A stretch of 64,000 nucleotides of DNA from CAJXMH01 sp964001305 (GCA_964001305.1 CAXFAI010000036.1:186001-250000); one strand, 5' to 3'. Numbered from the stretch's first letter, positions 46,287 through 55,747 are shown. Program-made: numbers and translations. Notes: a model not told the origin generated them from the letters alone.

Positions 46287-47581
46287 GGGAGAAATTTTAG
46301 TCGTTTTTTACAGTAAAGGGCAGCAAGAAAATACAACATAAAAATAGAGCAAGACGTAGAGATTGCAGCACCAATAATATCCAGTTCTGGAATTAGAATT
46401 AAGTTTAAACCAATATTAGCAGCGGTAACAACTGTGGATATTCGCATTAACAACATATGACCTTCGGTCATATTAAGTAAGTGCAAAACAGAGCCAAAAA
46501 ATGAATTGGCCACCATACCAATTACCAAAACAATCAGACTGGAATAGGCTATTACATATGCTGGTTCAAAAAACTCAATTATCCAATATCCGAAAATAAC
46601 TAAAGCACTGCCTGCTAAAAAAGCGACAACAAAGGTGCCTTTGGCCGATTTTTGAGCAACTTCTTTTAAAGTGGTTAAGTTGTTTTGAATGAAAAGTTGT
46701 CTGAACTTAGGGGTAATGATACTATTTAATGCTTGCAATGGAACGGATATAGCAGTTGCAAGCCTAGACACCAAGTGATAAGCTCCAATTTGAAAATCAG
46801 TGCAGAAGAATCCCAAAACCAAAATATCGGCCCAACGGCCTATAAGGTCTAATGAGCTATTGAGATACATGGGTAATGAAACTTTTAAAATTTCACGATA
46901 AGAAACACCTTTCTTTGTCTTCACTTCTATGTTTGCCAGCACTCTATAAAGCATAACAAAACTTAAAAAACACAATACGGCTAAGGCAAAAACAATAGAA
47001 TAAAAAACAGCAATAAAATCATTAAAAAGCCAATAGCTTATCAAAATGGTAATAAGTGAAAACAACGGGTTCCCAATATTCTCCAGCAAAGTATGATGAA
47101 CTATTTTTCGCAGTCCTTTAAATACAGCTGAATTCAAATCAATTAAATTATAAGGTAAAAGAGCAAAGGCAAGTATCTGAATAAGAGAAGCCAAATAGCT
47201 TTTGCCATATAAGTCAGCAATAAATTGAGCAAAACCATATAAGAAAGCACTACTTAAGAGTCCTGTTATAAGTAAAATTATAAGTGACTTTTTATAATAA
47301 GCTTTTACATTTACGCCATGCTCGGAATCAGCTTCTGCAAAAGCTCTAACTACGGCGGGTTTTATTCCAAAGTTTGAGAGTAAACGAAAAACAAGAAAAA
47401 TAGTAATTGAATGAGAATATTGACCATACAGATTTGGGCCAAACAATTGCACGATAGAAAAAACTAAAAGGTAGGCCAGTACATTGCCTAACAGACGTAA
47501 AAAGAAATTACTGTTCGCTTTTGAAACTACTTCTTTTAAATCGGCATTTCGAATATACTTTTCAAGAATTGCAGCTATCAT
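46241..47581 (-). CDS. Polysaccharide flippase, Wzx/MATE-like
   Basis: A 446-residue membrane protein with about twelve to fourteen hydrophobic helices and few charged residues in them, typical of the MOP-superfamily oligosaccharide flippases that turn lipid-linked repeat units across the inner membrane. Segments such as FRLLSNFGIKPAVVRAFAEA (about 50-70) and VSRLATAISVPLQALNSIITP resemble Wzx/RfbX proteins. It lies 9 bases downstream of the Wzc-like gene. The polymer specificity is not visible. Confidence 0.85.
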   Translation of the reverse strand: MIAAILEKYIRNADLKEVVSKANSNFFLRLLGNVLAYLLVFSIVQLFGPNLYGQYSHSITIFLVFRLLSNFGIKPAVVRAFAEADSEHGVNVKAYYKKSLIILLITGLLSSAFLYGFAQFIADLYGKSYLASLIQILAFALLPYNLIDLNSAVFKGLRKIVHHTLLENIGNPLFSLITILISYWLFNDFIAVFYSIVFALAVLCFLSFVMLYRVLANIEVKTKKGVSYREILKVSLPMYLNSSLDLIGRWADILVLGFFCTDFQIGAYHLVSRLATAISVPLQALNSIITPKFRQLFIQNNLTTLKEVAQKSAKGTFVVAFLAGSALVIFGYWIIEFFEPAYVIAYSSLIVLVIGMVANSFFGSVLHLLNMTEGHMLLMRISTVVTAANIGLNLILIPELDIIGAAISTSCSIFMLYFLAALYCKKRLKFLPYAVPSLKRLTLKKY

Positions 47582-47590
47582 GGCTCTTCC

Positions 47591-49954
47591 TTAGCGGAAT
47601 AATCGGATTTTTTTAGCCGATGAACTTTTTTCTCCATAATAGCCTTGTGAGTACTTGGAGTAATAATAACCACCAGATTTATTAACCCCGTTTAAAACAA
47701 AATACATGTTTTTTAAATCGTGTTTTTGTCTTGCATTTTCTGCAGTTTCGAGAAAATTAGTTCGGGAATACTCAGACCTTACAACAAATAAATTCAAATC
47801 ACTCTGTAGCATAACATAAATAGCATCAGAAACAATTCCTATAGGAGGATTATCGATCAATACATAATCGTATCGTTTTTTAAGGTCATTTACGAACTGA
47901 ACAAACAAATCAGATTGAATGAGTTCTAAAGGATTTGGAGGAATTGGTCCGGACAAAATATAATCTAGGTTCTCGTATTTCGATTTTTTTATAATGTTAT
48001 CTAAATTCGATTTACCTGATAAAAACAGACTAATTCCTTGACTTAGATTATTGTCTTTAAAATAGTTTTGAATTTTGGGCTTTCTCATATCCAAATCTAC
48101 CAACACAACTGATTTACCTAAGAGGGTTAAAGAAGCCGCTAAATTGACCATTGTAAAAGACTTTCCTTCTTGACTGATTGTAGATGTAACAGCAATTAGT
48201 TGAGCATCTTTTGAGTCTGGAATAAAACGCATATTGGTTCGCAGAGACTTAACGGACTCTTTGAAAATGGTACGTTCTGAACCAAAAATCTCATCTAAAC
48301 TGCCAAATTCTTTAGAGTCGCTAACCCCTATCGTACCAAGTATTGGAATTTCAGGATACGCATTTAAATCTTCTTTATCGTAGACTTTGTTATCAAAAAA
48401 GATAAGGAGCAATACGAAAGCAAAGCCAAACACTAAAGAAATTAACAAACTGATAACAAAAAGCTTGTTTTTAGATAATGAAACTGATTCTTCTGGAATG
48501 GTTGGCAAATCAATAATTCTTGTATTTGGCACAATTGAAGCATTGGCAATTGAAGCTTCAATCTTTTTTTCCATTAAAAATGAGATCACTTTTTGATTTA
48601 CTTCAAAATTTCGAATCAGTTTAAAGTAATCACTTTGGTTCTGAGGAAAGATATTATACCTTCTATTTAAAATTTCAATTTTTGAGTCAATGTACTCTAA
48701 CTCTTGCTGAATTCCAGATTTGGCTAACTGAATGTTTTCACGAATTAAGTTAATCGTTTCAGCTAATTGATTATCAATTTCTTTCGACCTTTTACTATCT
48801 GGAGTAAAATTAATTCCCAAAGTAGCTTTTCTAATTTTCAACTCATTAAACAATGAAATAAGTTGGTTTAAGGTGGGATCTATATTCCCTTCAGAATTAA
48901 TACTTACTTCACTGATTTTTTGACCTTTATTAAGTTCTTCCTCAATTATTTTCAGATTAATTAAACGCAAGTCCAATAAACGTTTTGAGGCTTCTAATTC
49001 TATGAGTTTTTCTGTTTCCAATTTTTCAACAGACTCAAAGTCAATTATCTTCTTTTCCTGTTTAAACTTTGTTAATTCACTTTCTACTTCACTCATATCT
49101 GTAGAAAGTTGCTTTAATGACTCATCAATGAACTTTAAGGTATTCCCTGCTGCTTCTGCTTTTTCTTCATAGCCTTTCTCTGTGTAAGCAATTGCTAAGG
49201 CTTCAACAAAATCTTTGCTCAATAAGGGATTAGAAGAAAGAAAAGAAATATTCAAAATAGTGACCTTTTCATCAGCTTGTGAAACGCTCAAACTCTTTGC
49301 AAATTCTTGCGCCATCTTTTTTCTGTCAACTACTTGAATAATATAACTTCCTTCAAATTCAATTGGCTTTCGAATCTTCTCTAAATTGGGGACTACAAAA
49401 TAGCTGTTTCCCTGAAATTCAAAAACTTCATTAAAAGTTGACTCTATATTTTTTTCAACTTCCTCGTTTTCGTCGGTTATATGTAAGCTAAAATGAGTGG
49501 AATCCGTGAATTTTAACTCAATATTTATGGGCTCTAGCTCTTGTTTGGTATTGTTTAGCACATTTAAAGTTACTGGCGACCTTTTATATAATTCAAAAGA
49601 GTCAAACCTTCCTTTTTTATAATACCTAACATCTAATGATAAGCGATCCAACGCACGTTCAATCATGCTTCTTGATGAAACAATTTTAGCCTCTGTTAAT
49701 ACTTTATTATACTGGCTAAAACTTTCGGTAAAAAGTTCAATTGATAAGAATTCTGACATATCAGTAGAGCTTTCCTCTACTTTAATTGAAGCATTTGCTC
49801 TAAAATACTGAGTTTTATACTTGGACACTAAAAACCCAATCAAAATTCCAATTATTAGAAAGCTCAAAAGGTAATGCCAATGCTGGCCAATCTTTTTTAG
49901 AAAGCCCGAAATCTCAATCTTATCGTTTAGTGCATTTTGTGTTTCGTTATTCAT
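47591..49954 (-). CDS. Wzc-like polysaccharide co-polymerase with tyrosine autokinase domain
   Basis: A 787-residue inner-membrane protein. The N-terminal Wzz-like domain is bounded by two membrane helices (about residues 30-50 and 515-535) with a long periplasmic coiled coil. The C-terminal BY-kinase has Walker A SQEGKSFTMVNLA (about 590-602), Walker A' VVLVDLDMRKP and Walker B YVLIDNPPIG. The C-terminus carries a Tyr cluster, SGGYYYSKYSQGYYGE, the expected site of autophosphorylation. Wzc proteins control chain length and export of capsule or exopolysaccharide with Wza. The gene follows the Wza-like gene with no gap. Confidence 0.93.
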   Translation of the reverse strand: MNNETQNALNDKIEISGFLKKIGQHWHYLLSFLIIGILIGFLVSKYKTQYFRANASIKVEESSTDMSEFLSIELFTESFSQYNKVLTEAKIVSSRSMIERALDRLSLDVRYYKKGRFDSFELYKRSPVTLNVLNNTKQELEPINIELKFTDSTHFSLHITDENEEVEKNIESTFNEVFEFQGNSYFVVPNLEKIRKPIEFEGSYIIQVVDRKKMAQEFAKSLSVSQADEKVTILNISFLSSNPLLSKDFVEALAIAYTEKGYEEKAEAAGNTLKFIDESLKQLSTDMSEVESELTKFKQEKKIIDFESVEKLETEKLIELEASKRLLDLRLINLKIIEEELNKGQKISEVSINSEGNIDPTLNQLISLFNELKIRKATLGINFTPDSKRSKEIDNQLAETINLIRENIQLAKSGIQQELEYIDSKIEILNRRYNIFPQNQSDYFKLIRNFEVNQKVISFLMEKKIEASIANASIVPNTRIIDLPTIPEESVSLSKNKLFVISLLISLVFGFAFVLLLIFFDNKVYDKEDLNAYPEIPILGTIGVSDSKEFGSLDEIFGSERTIFKESVKSLRTNMRFIPDSKDAQLIAVTSTISQEGKSFTMVNLAASLTLLGKSVVLVDLDMRKPKIQNYFKDNNLSQGISLFLSGKSNLDNIIKKSKYENLDYILSGPIPPNPLELIQSDLFVQFVNDLKKRYDYVLIDNPPIGIVSDAIYVMLQSDLNLFVVRSEYSRTNFLETAENARQKHDLKNMYFVLNGVNKSGGYYYSKYSQGYYGEKSSSAKKIRLFR

Positions 49955-50731
49955 TTACTGACTTCTAATGATTACAATAAAAAGAGCAGCAGCAGAAGAT
50001 ACTATTGAGGTCAAAAACAAATAAGGACGAACCGTATTATCAAACTGCTTTACTTTTCTTGGCTCAACATAAATTATATCTTGGTCTTTTAAGGTTAGCT
50101 TTGGATGATTCAGTGAGTTAATTGAAGTAATATCAATCACTATAATTTCTTGTGCTTCTCCTTTACCTCTTATAATTTTTACGTTTTTAAAAATCCCATA
50201 GCTAGTAAACCCTCCTGCTAAGCCCAAGCCGTCTATAAGATTCATCCCTTCTCTAAACTGATATTTTCCAGGTTTTTCAACCTCCCCCAACACATTAACA
50301 GTTAGACTCACAAATTCAACATCAATAATTGGATCTATAATATGTTTACTATACTCTTTCTCAAGCTTACTGATTACTTCGCCCTTCTTCAGTCCAAAAA
50401 CGTTTACTTTTCCAACAATTGGCAAGGTTAACAAACTATCATGAACCGTAAATTTAGCATCCTCTCGAGTGGTCGTTAACTTATCGTAAGCCGTCTTATC
50501 TCCTTGTTCATTCAGCAAACGAACTTCTATAACATCACCATTCTTACACTCATGGTCCATGCTATAATTTTGTTCATTTAACACTATAATAGGTTGCTCT
50601 TTAGAAGTTTCAATTTCTTTGTCTGTTTTAAAAAGAATTTTTCTCTTTTTATACGAACAACCCTCCGTTAATAACACCGTAAAAAAGGCCAGTAAAATGA
50701 ATTGAAAAGTGTACTTTTTCTTAAACCACAT
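49955..50731 (-). CDS. Wza-like polysaccharide export lipoprotein
   Basis: A 258-residue outer-membrane protein with a lipobox (LLTEGC, lipidated Cys25). The polysaccharide export domain spans about 45-140 (ITPIVGKVNVFGLKKGEVISKLE-type residues) and a following SLBB/soluble-ligand-like beta-grasp region is at about 145-225 (VNVLGEVEKPGKYQFREGM, KVKIIRGKGEAQEI). The C-terminus ends in a hydrophobic segment (YLFLTSIVSSAAALFIVIIR). Shorter than E. coli Wza (about 380), as is common in Bacteroidota. It should form the outer-membrane channel for the polymer, in concert with the Wzc-like protein that follows directly. Confidence 0.9.
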   Translation of the reverse strand: MWFKKKYTFQFILLAFFTVLLTEGCSYKKRKILFKTDKEIETSKEQPIIVLNEQNYSMDHECKNGDVIEVRLLNEQGDKTAYDKLTTTREDAKFTVHDSLLTLPIVGKVNVFGLKKGEVISKLEKEYSKHIIDPIIDVEFVSLTVNVLGEVEKPGKYQFREGMNLIDGLGLAGGFTSYGIFKNVKIIRGKGEAQEIIVIDITSINSLNHPKLTLKDQDIIYVEPRKVKQFDNTVRPYLFLTSIVSSAAALFIVIIRSQ

Positions 50732-50740
50732 AAAAAGGAC

Positions 50741-51829
50741 TTAAAGCTCTGTAAATAAATTATAATACTGAGAAGCAATAGACTCCCAAGTATAATGTTC
50801 TTTTGCGTAAGATTTATGAAACGAAATTAATTCATTGTCAAAGGTATTCTTTTGTAGCAACTTTATCAGTGAATCCTCATCTTTAAAAAAGTTTCCTCTA
50901 CCTCCCATTGTATTTCGATTGAAAGACACATCAAAACATAAAATAGGCAAACCTAAATACATGGCTTCTACTAATGAAGGATTCGTTCCTCCAGCTGAAT
51001 GTCCGTGTATGTATATTTCACAATTACTTCTTAAGGAATCAAGACTAGACTGGTTATAAATTGGGTGAATTAAATTTATAGTTGGCTCTTGATGAAATTC
51101 TCTCCAAATTTCTATCCCGTAGTTACTATCGTACCAATTTCCTACCAATACAAGCTCTTTTTTTAAAGCCCGAAAAGCCTTAAGAATCGTTTTAATATTA
51201 TTCTCAGGTACTATTCTGCAAACTGAAAAAGCATAAGGGACATTTTGTTTAATTTCTAACCGCTTAAGAAGATTTACGTCCTTTGGTTCATAAACAGCAT
51301 GATCACCTCCATAGGCAATCATAGAAGTTTTTTTCTTGATCTTTTTAGGCAAATAATCTAAAATGGCTTGATTATCTGCAATAACCCGATTTGAAATTAA
51401 TATACCTAGTTTTTCAGAAGATCGTAAATAGAGTTTTGCAAACCATTTCCATTTCTCTCTTTTCCATTCCATTCCATCAATGTGGACAATAATTTTTGGT
51501 TTTGCTTTTCTTAGCTTTAACAATGGCATTGAAATCATTCCTGCGACACCAAGAATTAGAAGAATATCATGTTCATTATATGCCTTTCTTATACTTATAA
51601 TATCATAAGGAACACTTTGTATCCCATTGGCGCTCAAGCCAATATACTCTAGCTTGGCGCCTTTATACTCTTTAAGCTTTTTAGAGTATTGTAATCCACT
51701 ACAAAAAACAGTGATGTCTAACTGCTCACTCAAGTGCGTAACTAACTTATCTGCTAGGGTTTCAAACCCGCCGTAGTTTGCCGGCACACCAACTGAACCT
51801 AAAATAGCAAGTTTCAACTTTTTAGCCAT
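50741..51829 (-). CDS. Glycosyltransferase, GT-B fold (DUF1972/GT4-like)
   Basis: A 362-residue protein from the ATG at 51829 (a TTG at 51841 is possible but less likely). It opens with the DUF1972-type segment LAILGSVGVPANYGGFETLA (about 6-25), a region typical of rhamnosyl- or glucosyl-type transferases, and the C-terminal half holds the GT-B nucleotide-binding region, with HGHSAGGTNPSLVEAMYLGL (about 275-295) being the GT4 Glu-containing motif EAMYLGLPILCFD. The start overlaps the upstream methyltransferase stop (ATGGCTAA). Likely builds the polymer repeat unit. Confidence 0.88.
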   Translation of the reverse strand: MAKKLKLAILGSVGVPANYGGFETLADKLVTHLSEQLDITVFCSGLQYSKKLKEYKGAKLEYIGLSANGIQSVPYDIISIRKAYNEHDILLILGVAGMISMPLLKLRKAKPKIIVHIDGMEWKREKWKWFAKLYLRSSEKLGILISNRVIADNQAILDYLPKKIKKKTSMIAYGGDHAVYEPKDVNLLKRLEIKQNVPYAFSVCRIVPENNIKTILKAFRALKKELVLVGNWYDSNYGIEIWREFHQEPTINLIHPIYNQSSLDSLRSNCEIYIHGHSAGGTNPSLVEAMYLGLPILCFDVSFNRNTMGGRGNFFKDEDSLIKLLQKNTFDNELISFHKSYAKEHYTWESIASQYYNLFTEL

Positions 51830-52733
51830 TGCTATTTTCAATTTTTAACCAAATACTTCCTCCCCTACTCTTTTTCAGTAAAGGACATTTATCTAATTCA
51901 TTGGTGTGAACTTGGGCTATATAATCTGTAAAATATAAAATGCTCAACTTGTGATTGTTGACGAGCAAAGCATGTAAAAAGTATAATTCATTCCAGTTTC
52001 TTCCATGCATGGCCCATTCTTTAGGATATTCAAAGGGGTAAAAAATATCATGAATATGAATCACAACTCCTTTTTTCAAGCGAGGTAACACTTGAAAAAA
52101 TAGATAATATAAATCACTCCCTGTTTTCAACACATGTGAGCTATCTATAAACAAAATATCTCCAGCCTCGAGCTTTTCAAACTCTTGCACTTCTACCTGT
52201 TGCACTTTCTTTTCAAGAATTCGATGCTTGGTTGAATCTCCAGCTGCTAAAAGTCCTTTTAATCGTTTTGGATAAGGCTCGATAAAAGTGAACTCAATTT
52301 CATTATTAAAATAATGCTGATTACAATCTAGCATTAAGGCAGAAGAATATCCAGCACCTACTTCAATAATTCGTTTCGGTTGATATTTATTCAAGAAACC
52401 ATGAAGTACAATACCGTCTGAGAATGAATACTGCGGATTATCCAAGAAATATCGAAATCCCTCTTGCTTAGTTTCCTTAAATGGCATTGAAGCAGCACTT
52501 TCTACTATGAATTGATGATGTTGCAATTGCACTTCTTCATTCAAGTTCACACCCAAAATTTGAGTAGGGAGTTTTTCAGGCCAAAGCATTAGCTCTTGGT
52601 CTTTCACTTCATCCGTATTCGTTATAGGGCTATAAAAATGTCCATTCGGAAAGTTCGGATAATGTCGATATGCTTTAAAAAAATCAACGATTCTTTTCAA
52701 TATTGGTGTAGTTCTAACTACGGCTTTCCTCAT
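51822..52733 (-). CDS. SAM-dependent methyltransferase-like protein (class I)
   Basis: A 303-residue protein with motif I KRIIEVGAGYSSALMLDCN (about residues 113-131), then FTFIEPYPKRLKGLL (acidic strand), and LEAGDILFIDSSHVLKTGSDLYY (about 183-205), resembling O-methyltransferase-type class I enzymes. An IHDIFYPFEYPKEW segment with His-Asp near the active site follows. The neighbouring genes suggest a sugar O-methylation or related modification; substrate is not known. It is 41 bases from the GH20-like gene and overlaps the downstream glycosyltransferase. Confidence 0.82.
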   Translation of the reverse strand: MRKAVVRTTPILKRIVDFFKAYRHYPNFPNGHFYSPITNTDEVKDQELMLWPEKLPTQILGVNLNEEVQLQHHQFIVESAASMPFKETKQEGFRYFLDNPQYSFSDGIVLHGFLNKYQPKRIIEVGAGYSSALMLDCNQHYFNNEIEFTFIEPYPKRLKGLLAAGDSTKHRILEKKVQQVEVQEFEKLEAGDILFIDSSHVLKTGSDLYYLFFQVLPRLKKGVVIHIHDIFYPFEYPKEWAMHGRNWNELYFLHALLVNNHKLSILYFTDYIAQVHTNELDKCPLLKKSRGGSIWLKIENSNG

Positions 52734-52774
52734 AGTGAATTGGTTAGTTTACTAAGTTGCGAAATTAAGATATC

Positions 52775-54277
52775 TCAGTAAGTTGAAGCATTCCAAAAAA
52801 TATTGGCTGATTCTTGCATGATTTTGTAAAATCCTCGATAAGAATCATGCTTCTTATACACAGAGCCATTAAGCAATTCATGCCAAGTTGTGGCAATCAT
52901 TCCTTCTAAGTTCTCATTAGATTGTTCCGATACAAATCGAGCATATTCAACATTAAAATAATCCCATTTATAAGTAGCACAAAAGACTTTATGTCCTTTT
53001 TCAAGAAAACGTTTTGTGGGTTCAAATTGAATTGGTCCCTTTTTTATACGCCACTTATAATCAAGATAATGCCAATCAGTTATAGTTATAGTTGTAGGAA
53101 TGCTATCTATTATACCACGGTAACTATCTGGTGCGTTAACTCCTGTGGGATGCGTATTTGGAAAATCTTGTTGATGAAGCAGCATGTCTCCCCACATTTG
53201 AGTTTCTATATTTTTTTTGCTTAAATAATTATGCAATCTTCTCACGCTTAAAAGAAATAGCTTAGGGGGAAGAATTGGACCATACTCTTCAACATGTTCT
53301 TTCTTAAACCCCAATACCTCATCATGCCCAATATGAATGGCATGAGGATCAATTAAAGAATCAACTTCATCAATTAAATCATACAAGATTGTATAGACTT
53401 TCCCATTTTGAGGGTTAAGGGTTTGATAATTATAAAACAAAGTTGAATCCACTTTATATTGAAGCAGCTCAGCATTTTGATGAGACAATAAATTCAAATG
53501 GGGCACGACTTCTAAGTGTAACGATCGAGCATAATTAACAAGCCTTTTGAAGTCAGATGGCATCATGGCTGTTTTTCTAGGATGCTTCCCCAATGCCTTA
53601 AATTTCACACTATTGGTAATACTTAACAAAAGACCGTTATACCGTTGTCTCCAAGCACTTTCAATTGCCAATGCCACAAGCTTTGGGTCCATATCCTTTA
53701 GGTTGATTTGCAGTACCCGTTTTTTTACATCAGGCCAATCAATAATCTGAATCGTTCGAACAGAATCCTGTTCCAGTAAGCACAATAAACTCGCTAAGCC
53801 ATAAGTTGCACCTTCTTCAGTGGTGCTTTTTACGCTTATCTTATTCTTTTCTAGTGAAAGTATGTATAGTGCTTGTTTCTGAAAATCTTTCAGCCCAGTT
53901 TTAAACTGGTCTGCTTCTTTCATAGTTATCTTTTCAAACTCAATATTTAAGCTTTTCGCATTTGGATCTAATCTATTCAATTCACTTAATCGCTTATTTA
54001 CGTAAACGAGCGGATACTCTAAACTTTTTGACCATGGGCCCGATTGAATAATTAAAGTTGAAAACTTAGAAAGGTATTGATTACCTTCTTGTTTTATTTT
54101 CACTTGAGGACAAGCCGTTAAATCTTCAGTATAATTTACACCCCTGTAATTTTCATTCATAGAAAACCCATCTGGCCTTGAAACGGCTCTTTGTGCCGAG
54201 CAATTTGAAAAGCTTAAAGAAATCAATAAAAGCAAAGCGATAAAAACAGGCCTGTTAATCGTAATAGGTAATTTCAT
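52775..54277 (-). CDS. GH20-like (beta-N-acetylhexosaminidase-related) lipoprotein
   Basis: A 500-residue protein with a lipobox (FSNC, lipidated Cys26). An N-terminal GH20b-like alpha/beta domain (about 70-175, with ATYGLASLLCLLEQDSVRTIQIIDWPD split over the boundary) precedes a TIM-barrel that starts after IDWPDVKKRVLQINLK. The Asp-Glu pair of GH20 is seen in HAIHIGHDEVLGF (about residues 312-324); the usual motif is HxGGDE, so one Gly is replaced by His. WHYLDY and WHELLNG supply aromatic residues at the C-terminus. It could trim or hydrolyse the locus polymer in the periplasm or at the surface. Activity on N-acetyl-hexosamines is inferred, not certain. Confidence 0.8.
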   Translation of the reverse strand: MKLPITINRPVFIALLLLISLSFSNCSAQRAVSRPDGFSMNENYRGVNYTEDLTACPQVKIKQEGNQYLSKFSTLIIQSGPWSKSLEYPLVYVNKRLSELNRLDPNAKSLNIEFEKITMKEADQFKTGLKDFQKQALYILSLEKNKISVKSTTEEGATYGLASLLCLLEQDSVRTIQIIDWPDVKKRVLQINLKDMDPKLVALAIESAWRQRYNGLLLSITNSVKFKALGKHPRKTAMMPSDFKRLVNYARSLHLEVVPHLNLLSHQNAELLQYKVDSTLFYNYQTLNPQNGKVYTILYDLIDEVDSLIDPHAIHIGHDEVLGFKKEHVEEYGPILPPKLFLLSVRRLHNYLSKKNIETQMWGDMLLHQQDFPNTHPTGVNAPDSYRGIIDSIPTTITITDWHYLDYKWRIKKGPIQFEPTKRFLEKGHKVFCATYKWDYFNVEYARFVSEQSNENLEGMIATTWHELLNGSVYKKHDSYRGFYKIMQESANIFWNASTY

Positions 54278-54280
54278 TAT

Positions 54281-55453
54281 TTATTCGATTAGTTGTAAAT
54301 ATGCTTTTGAAATAGTCCTCCAATCATACTCCTTATTTATAAACTCAAAAGCTAAACGAGCTTTTTCTTCTCTTTCTTCTTTGCTTTCTAGAGCATCTAC
54401 AATCGTATTTTTTAAAGAAAGTACATCCTCACTTTTAAATAAAAAACCTCCTTCCCCATGAGCTAAATTTTCAACATTAGCTTCTAAATCAGAAGCCACA
54501 ACAGCTAACAGATTGTTGACGGCATGCAATAACACACCACTTTGAAAAATTTTGCGGTAAGGCAAAACAATAAGCTCAGCCAAAGCAAATAAGGCCTGTC
54601 TTTCTTCCTCTTTAATGTAACGAATCATGGGCACAAACTGAGGCTGCAATTTTCGTTTTTCTATAATTGTTTTATAAGTAGAAAAGTCATCTTTCCAAGG
54701 TCTGCCAGCCACAATTAATTTTAATTGAGGCATGTTATTAGGGAAGGCTTCTAATAAAAGGTCTAATCCTTTTACTGTTTTTATTTGGCCAAAAAACAAA
54801 ACATATCGAAAGTTTGAATCTAAACCTAAAAACTGAGCAGCTTGGAATCTATTCATTTTAGAATTTGTATTCAAATGAAAATTACCATGCCGGGCAATCA
54901 TGACTTTTTCTTCATTCAAAAAAGGTGCGTTTTGCAAAAGCAAGCGTTTACTAAAAGCATTATGAACCACGACTTTAAAAAGTAACTTTCGATAAATAAA
55001 GGATTGCAAACCACGGACTTCTGAATCATGATCAAAACCTTCCACATCATGAACAATTCCTATGACTTTAAAACCCCAAAGTCGAATAAAGGCTAACATT
55101 GAAACAATTAGAAAAGTAGATTCAAACAAATGAAAAACAACCCATTTTACTTTCTTCTTTCTAAGAAATAAAACACTTACTGCAAGCGCATTAAGCAAGC
55201 TTAAAAAGCCAGAAACATTCTTATGCATTTTCGAAGAAAACACTTTTTTAATGTTGCTCTTATAGCTTGATGAATTAGGCAAATTGCTCAGGTAATATGT
55301 CTTCACTCCTTTTTCTGCAAGTGCTTCTAAAAGACCTAAACTGTATTCATGCATTCCCCCTTTTACGCCAACATGATCGATTACCGCAATGCTTTTCGCT
55401 TTTTTCAATTCTATTTGTTTGAATTCACGAAAGTAATGGGAATCTGAAAACAT
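54281..55453 (-). CDS. Family 4 glycosyltransferase
   Basis: A 390-residue GT-B enzyme. The N-terminal IDHVGVKGGMHEYSLGLLEAL (about 26-46) is acceptor-side, split here in two parts; the C-terminal domain has FRYVLFFGQIKTVKGLDLLL (about 212-231), LKLIVAGRPWKDD and ELIVLPYRKIFQSGVLLHAV, typical of GT4 with the conserved Glu region modified. It is the first gene of the minus-strand locus, 3 bases from the GH20-like gene and about 90 bases after the predicted minus-strand terminator. No strong promoter was found in the 90 bases upstream. Sugar donor is unknown. Confidence 0.85.
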   Translation of the reverse strand: MFSDSHYFREFKQIELKKAKSIAVIDHVGVKGGMHEYSLGLLEALAEKGVKTYYLSNLPNSSSYKSNIKKVFSSKMHKNVSGFLSLLNALAVSVLFLRKKKVKWVVFHLFESTFLIVSMLAFIRLWGFKVIGIVHDVEGFDHDSEVRGLQSFIYRKLLFKVVVHNAFSKRLLLQNAPFLNEEKVMIARHGNFHLNTNSKMNRFQAAQFLGLDSNFRYVLFFGQIKTVKGLDLLLEAFPNNMPQLKLIVAGRPWKDDFSTYKTIIEKRKLQPQFVPMIRYIKEEERQALFALAELIVLPYRKIFQSGVLLHAVNNLLAVVASDLEANVENLAHGEGGFLFKSEDVLSLKNTIVDALESKEEREEKARLAFEFINKEYDWRTISKAYLQLIE

Positions 55454-55542
55454 TAATAGATTCTACATCTTAAAAAAATTAAGCAACTTTTTGCAGGGTA
55501 GGATATTAAGTAAGTTTTGGGTAAAACAAAAAGAAGTAATAT

Positions 55543-55576
55543 AAAAAACGCTCCGAACAATTAAGTTCGAAGCGTT
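55543..55576 (-). terminator. Intrinsic terminator on the minus strand in a gene-free stretch
   Basis: On the minus strand AACGCTTCGAAC pairs with GTTCGGAGCGTT (one mismatch, loop TTAATT), followed by a T run (GTTTTTTAT). Plus coordinates 55547-55558 and 55565-55576. No minus-strand protein gene ends here, so it must end something else. Confidence 0.8.
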
Positions 55577-55742
55577 GCCTTCTGATCGTTAAGTTATATC
55601 GCATTGCTGAAGAATAAAAGAACGAATAATGCGAACTGAAATTGAGCTGTAGTCTGAGGGTTAACTTTAACGAGCAGAAACTACTTAACCATGGGGCTAA
55701 GGTCTTTATACTTATTCCTGATGTCAATACTCAGAAACCAGT
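55543..55742 (-). ncRNA. Candidate structured small RNA (about 200 nt), unknown family
   Basis: This is most of the 389-base gene-free gap 55454-55842. Going leftward on the minus strand, a plausible promoter (55748-55777) is followed by about 200 bases of strongly pairing sequence ending at the intrinsic terminator. Pairings seen (plus coordinates): CTTAACC 55684-55690 with GGCTAAG 55695-55701; CTGATCGTTAAGTTA 55582-55596 with TTAACTTTAACGAGCAG 55661-55677 (14 pairs, one mismatch, one bulge); CGCATT 55600-55605 with AATGCG 55628-55633; TCTGAG 55653-55658 with CTCAGA 55730-55735. No convincing protein frame exists. A standalone sRNA (for example 6S-like by length) or an attenuating leader for the downstream polysaccharide genes are both possible. 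55454-55542 and 55778-55842 hold nothing else recognisable. Confidence 0.5.
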
Positions 55743-55747
55743 ATATT

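Noticed and set aside
39036..55453. Polysaccharide locus as a horizontally acquired island
   Set aside because: No integrase, transposase, flanking direct repeat or tRNA junction was seen, and base composition looks like the neighbours by eye; transfer remains possible but is not shown.
55543..55576. Reading the hairpin as a plus-strand terminator
   Set aside because: On the plus strand the stem is followed by GCCTTCTG, not a T run; the T run is only on the minus strand.
55506..55727. 73-codon minus-strand frame in the gene-free gap
   Set aside because: Basic, low-complexity peptide without a start signal, and it runs across the terminator hairpin; RNA structure explains the region better.
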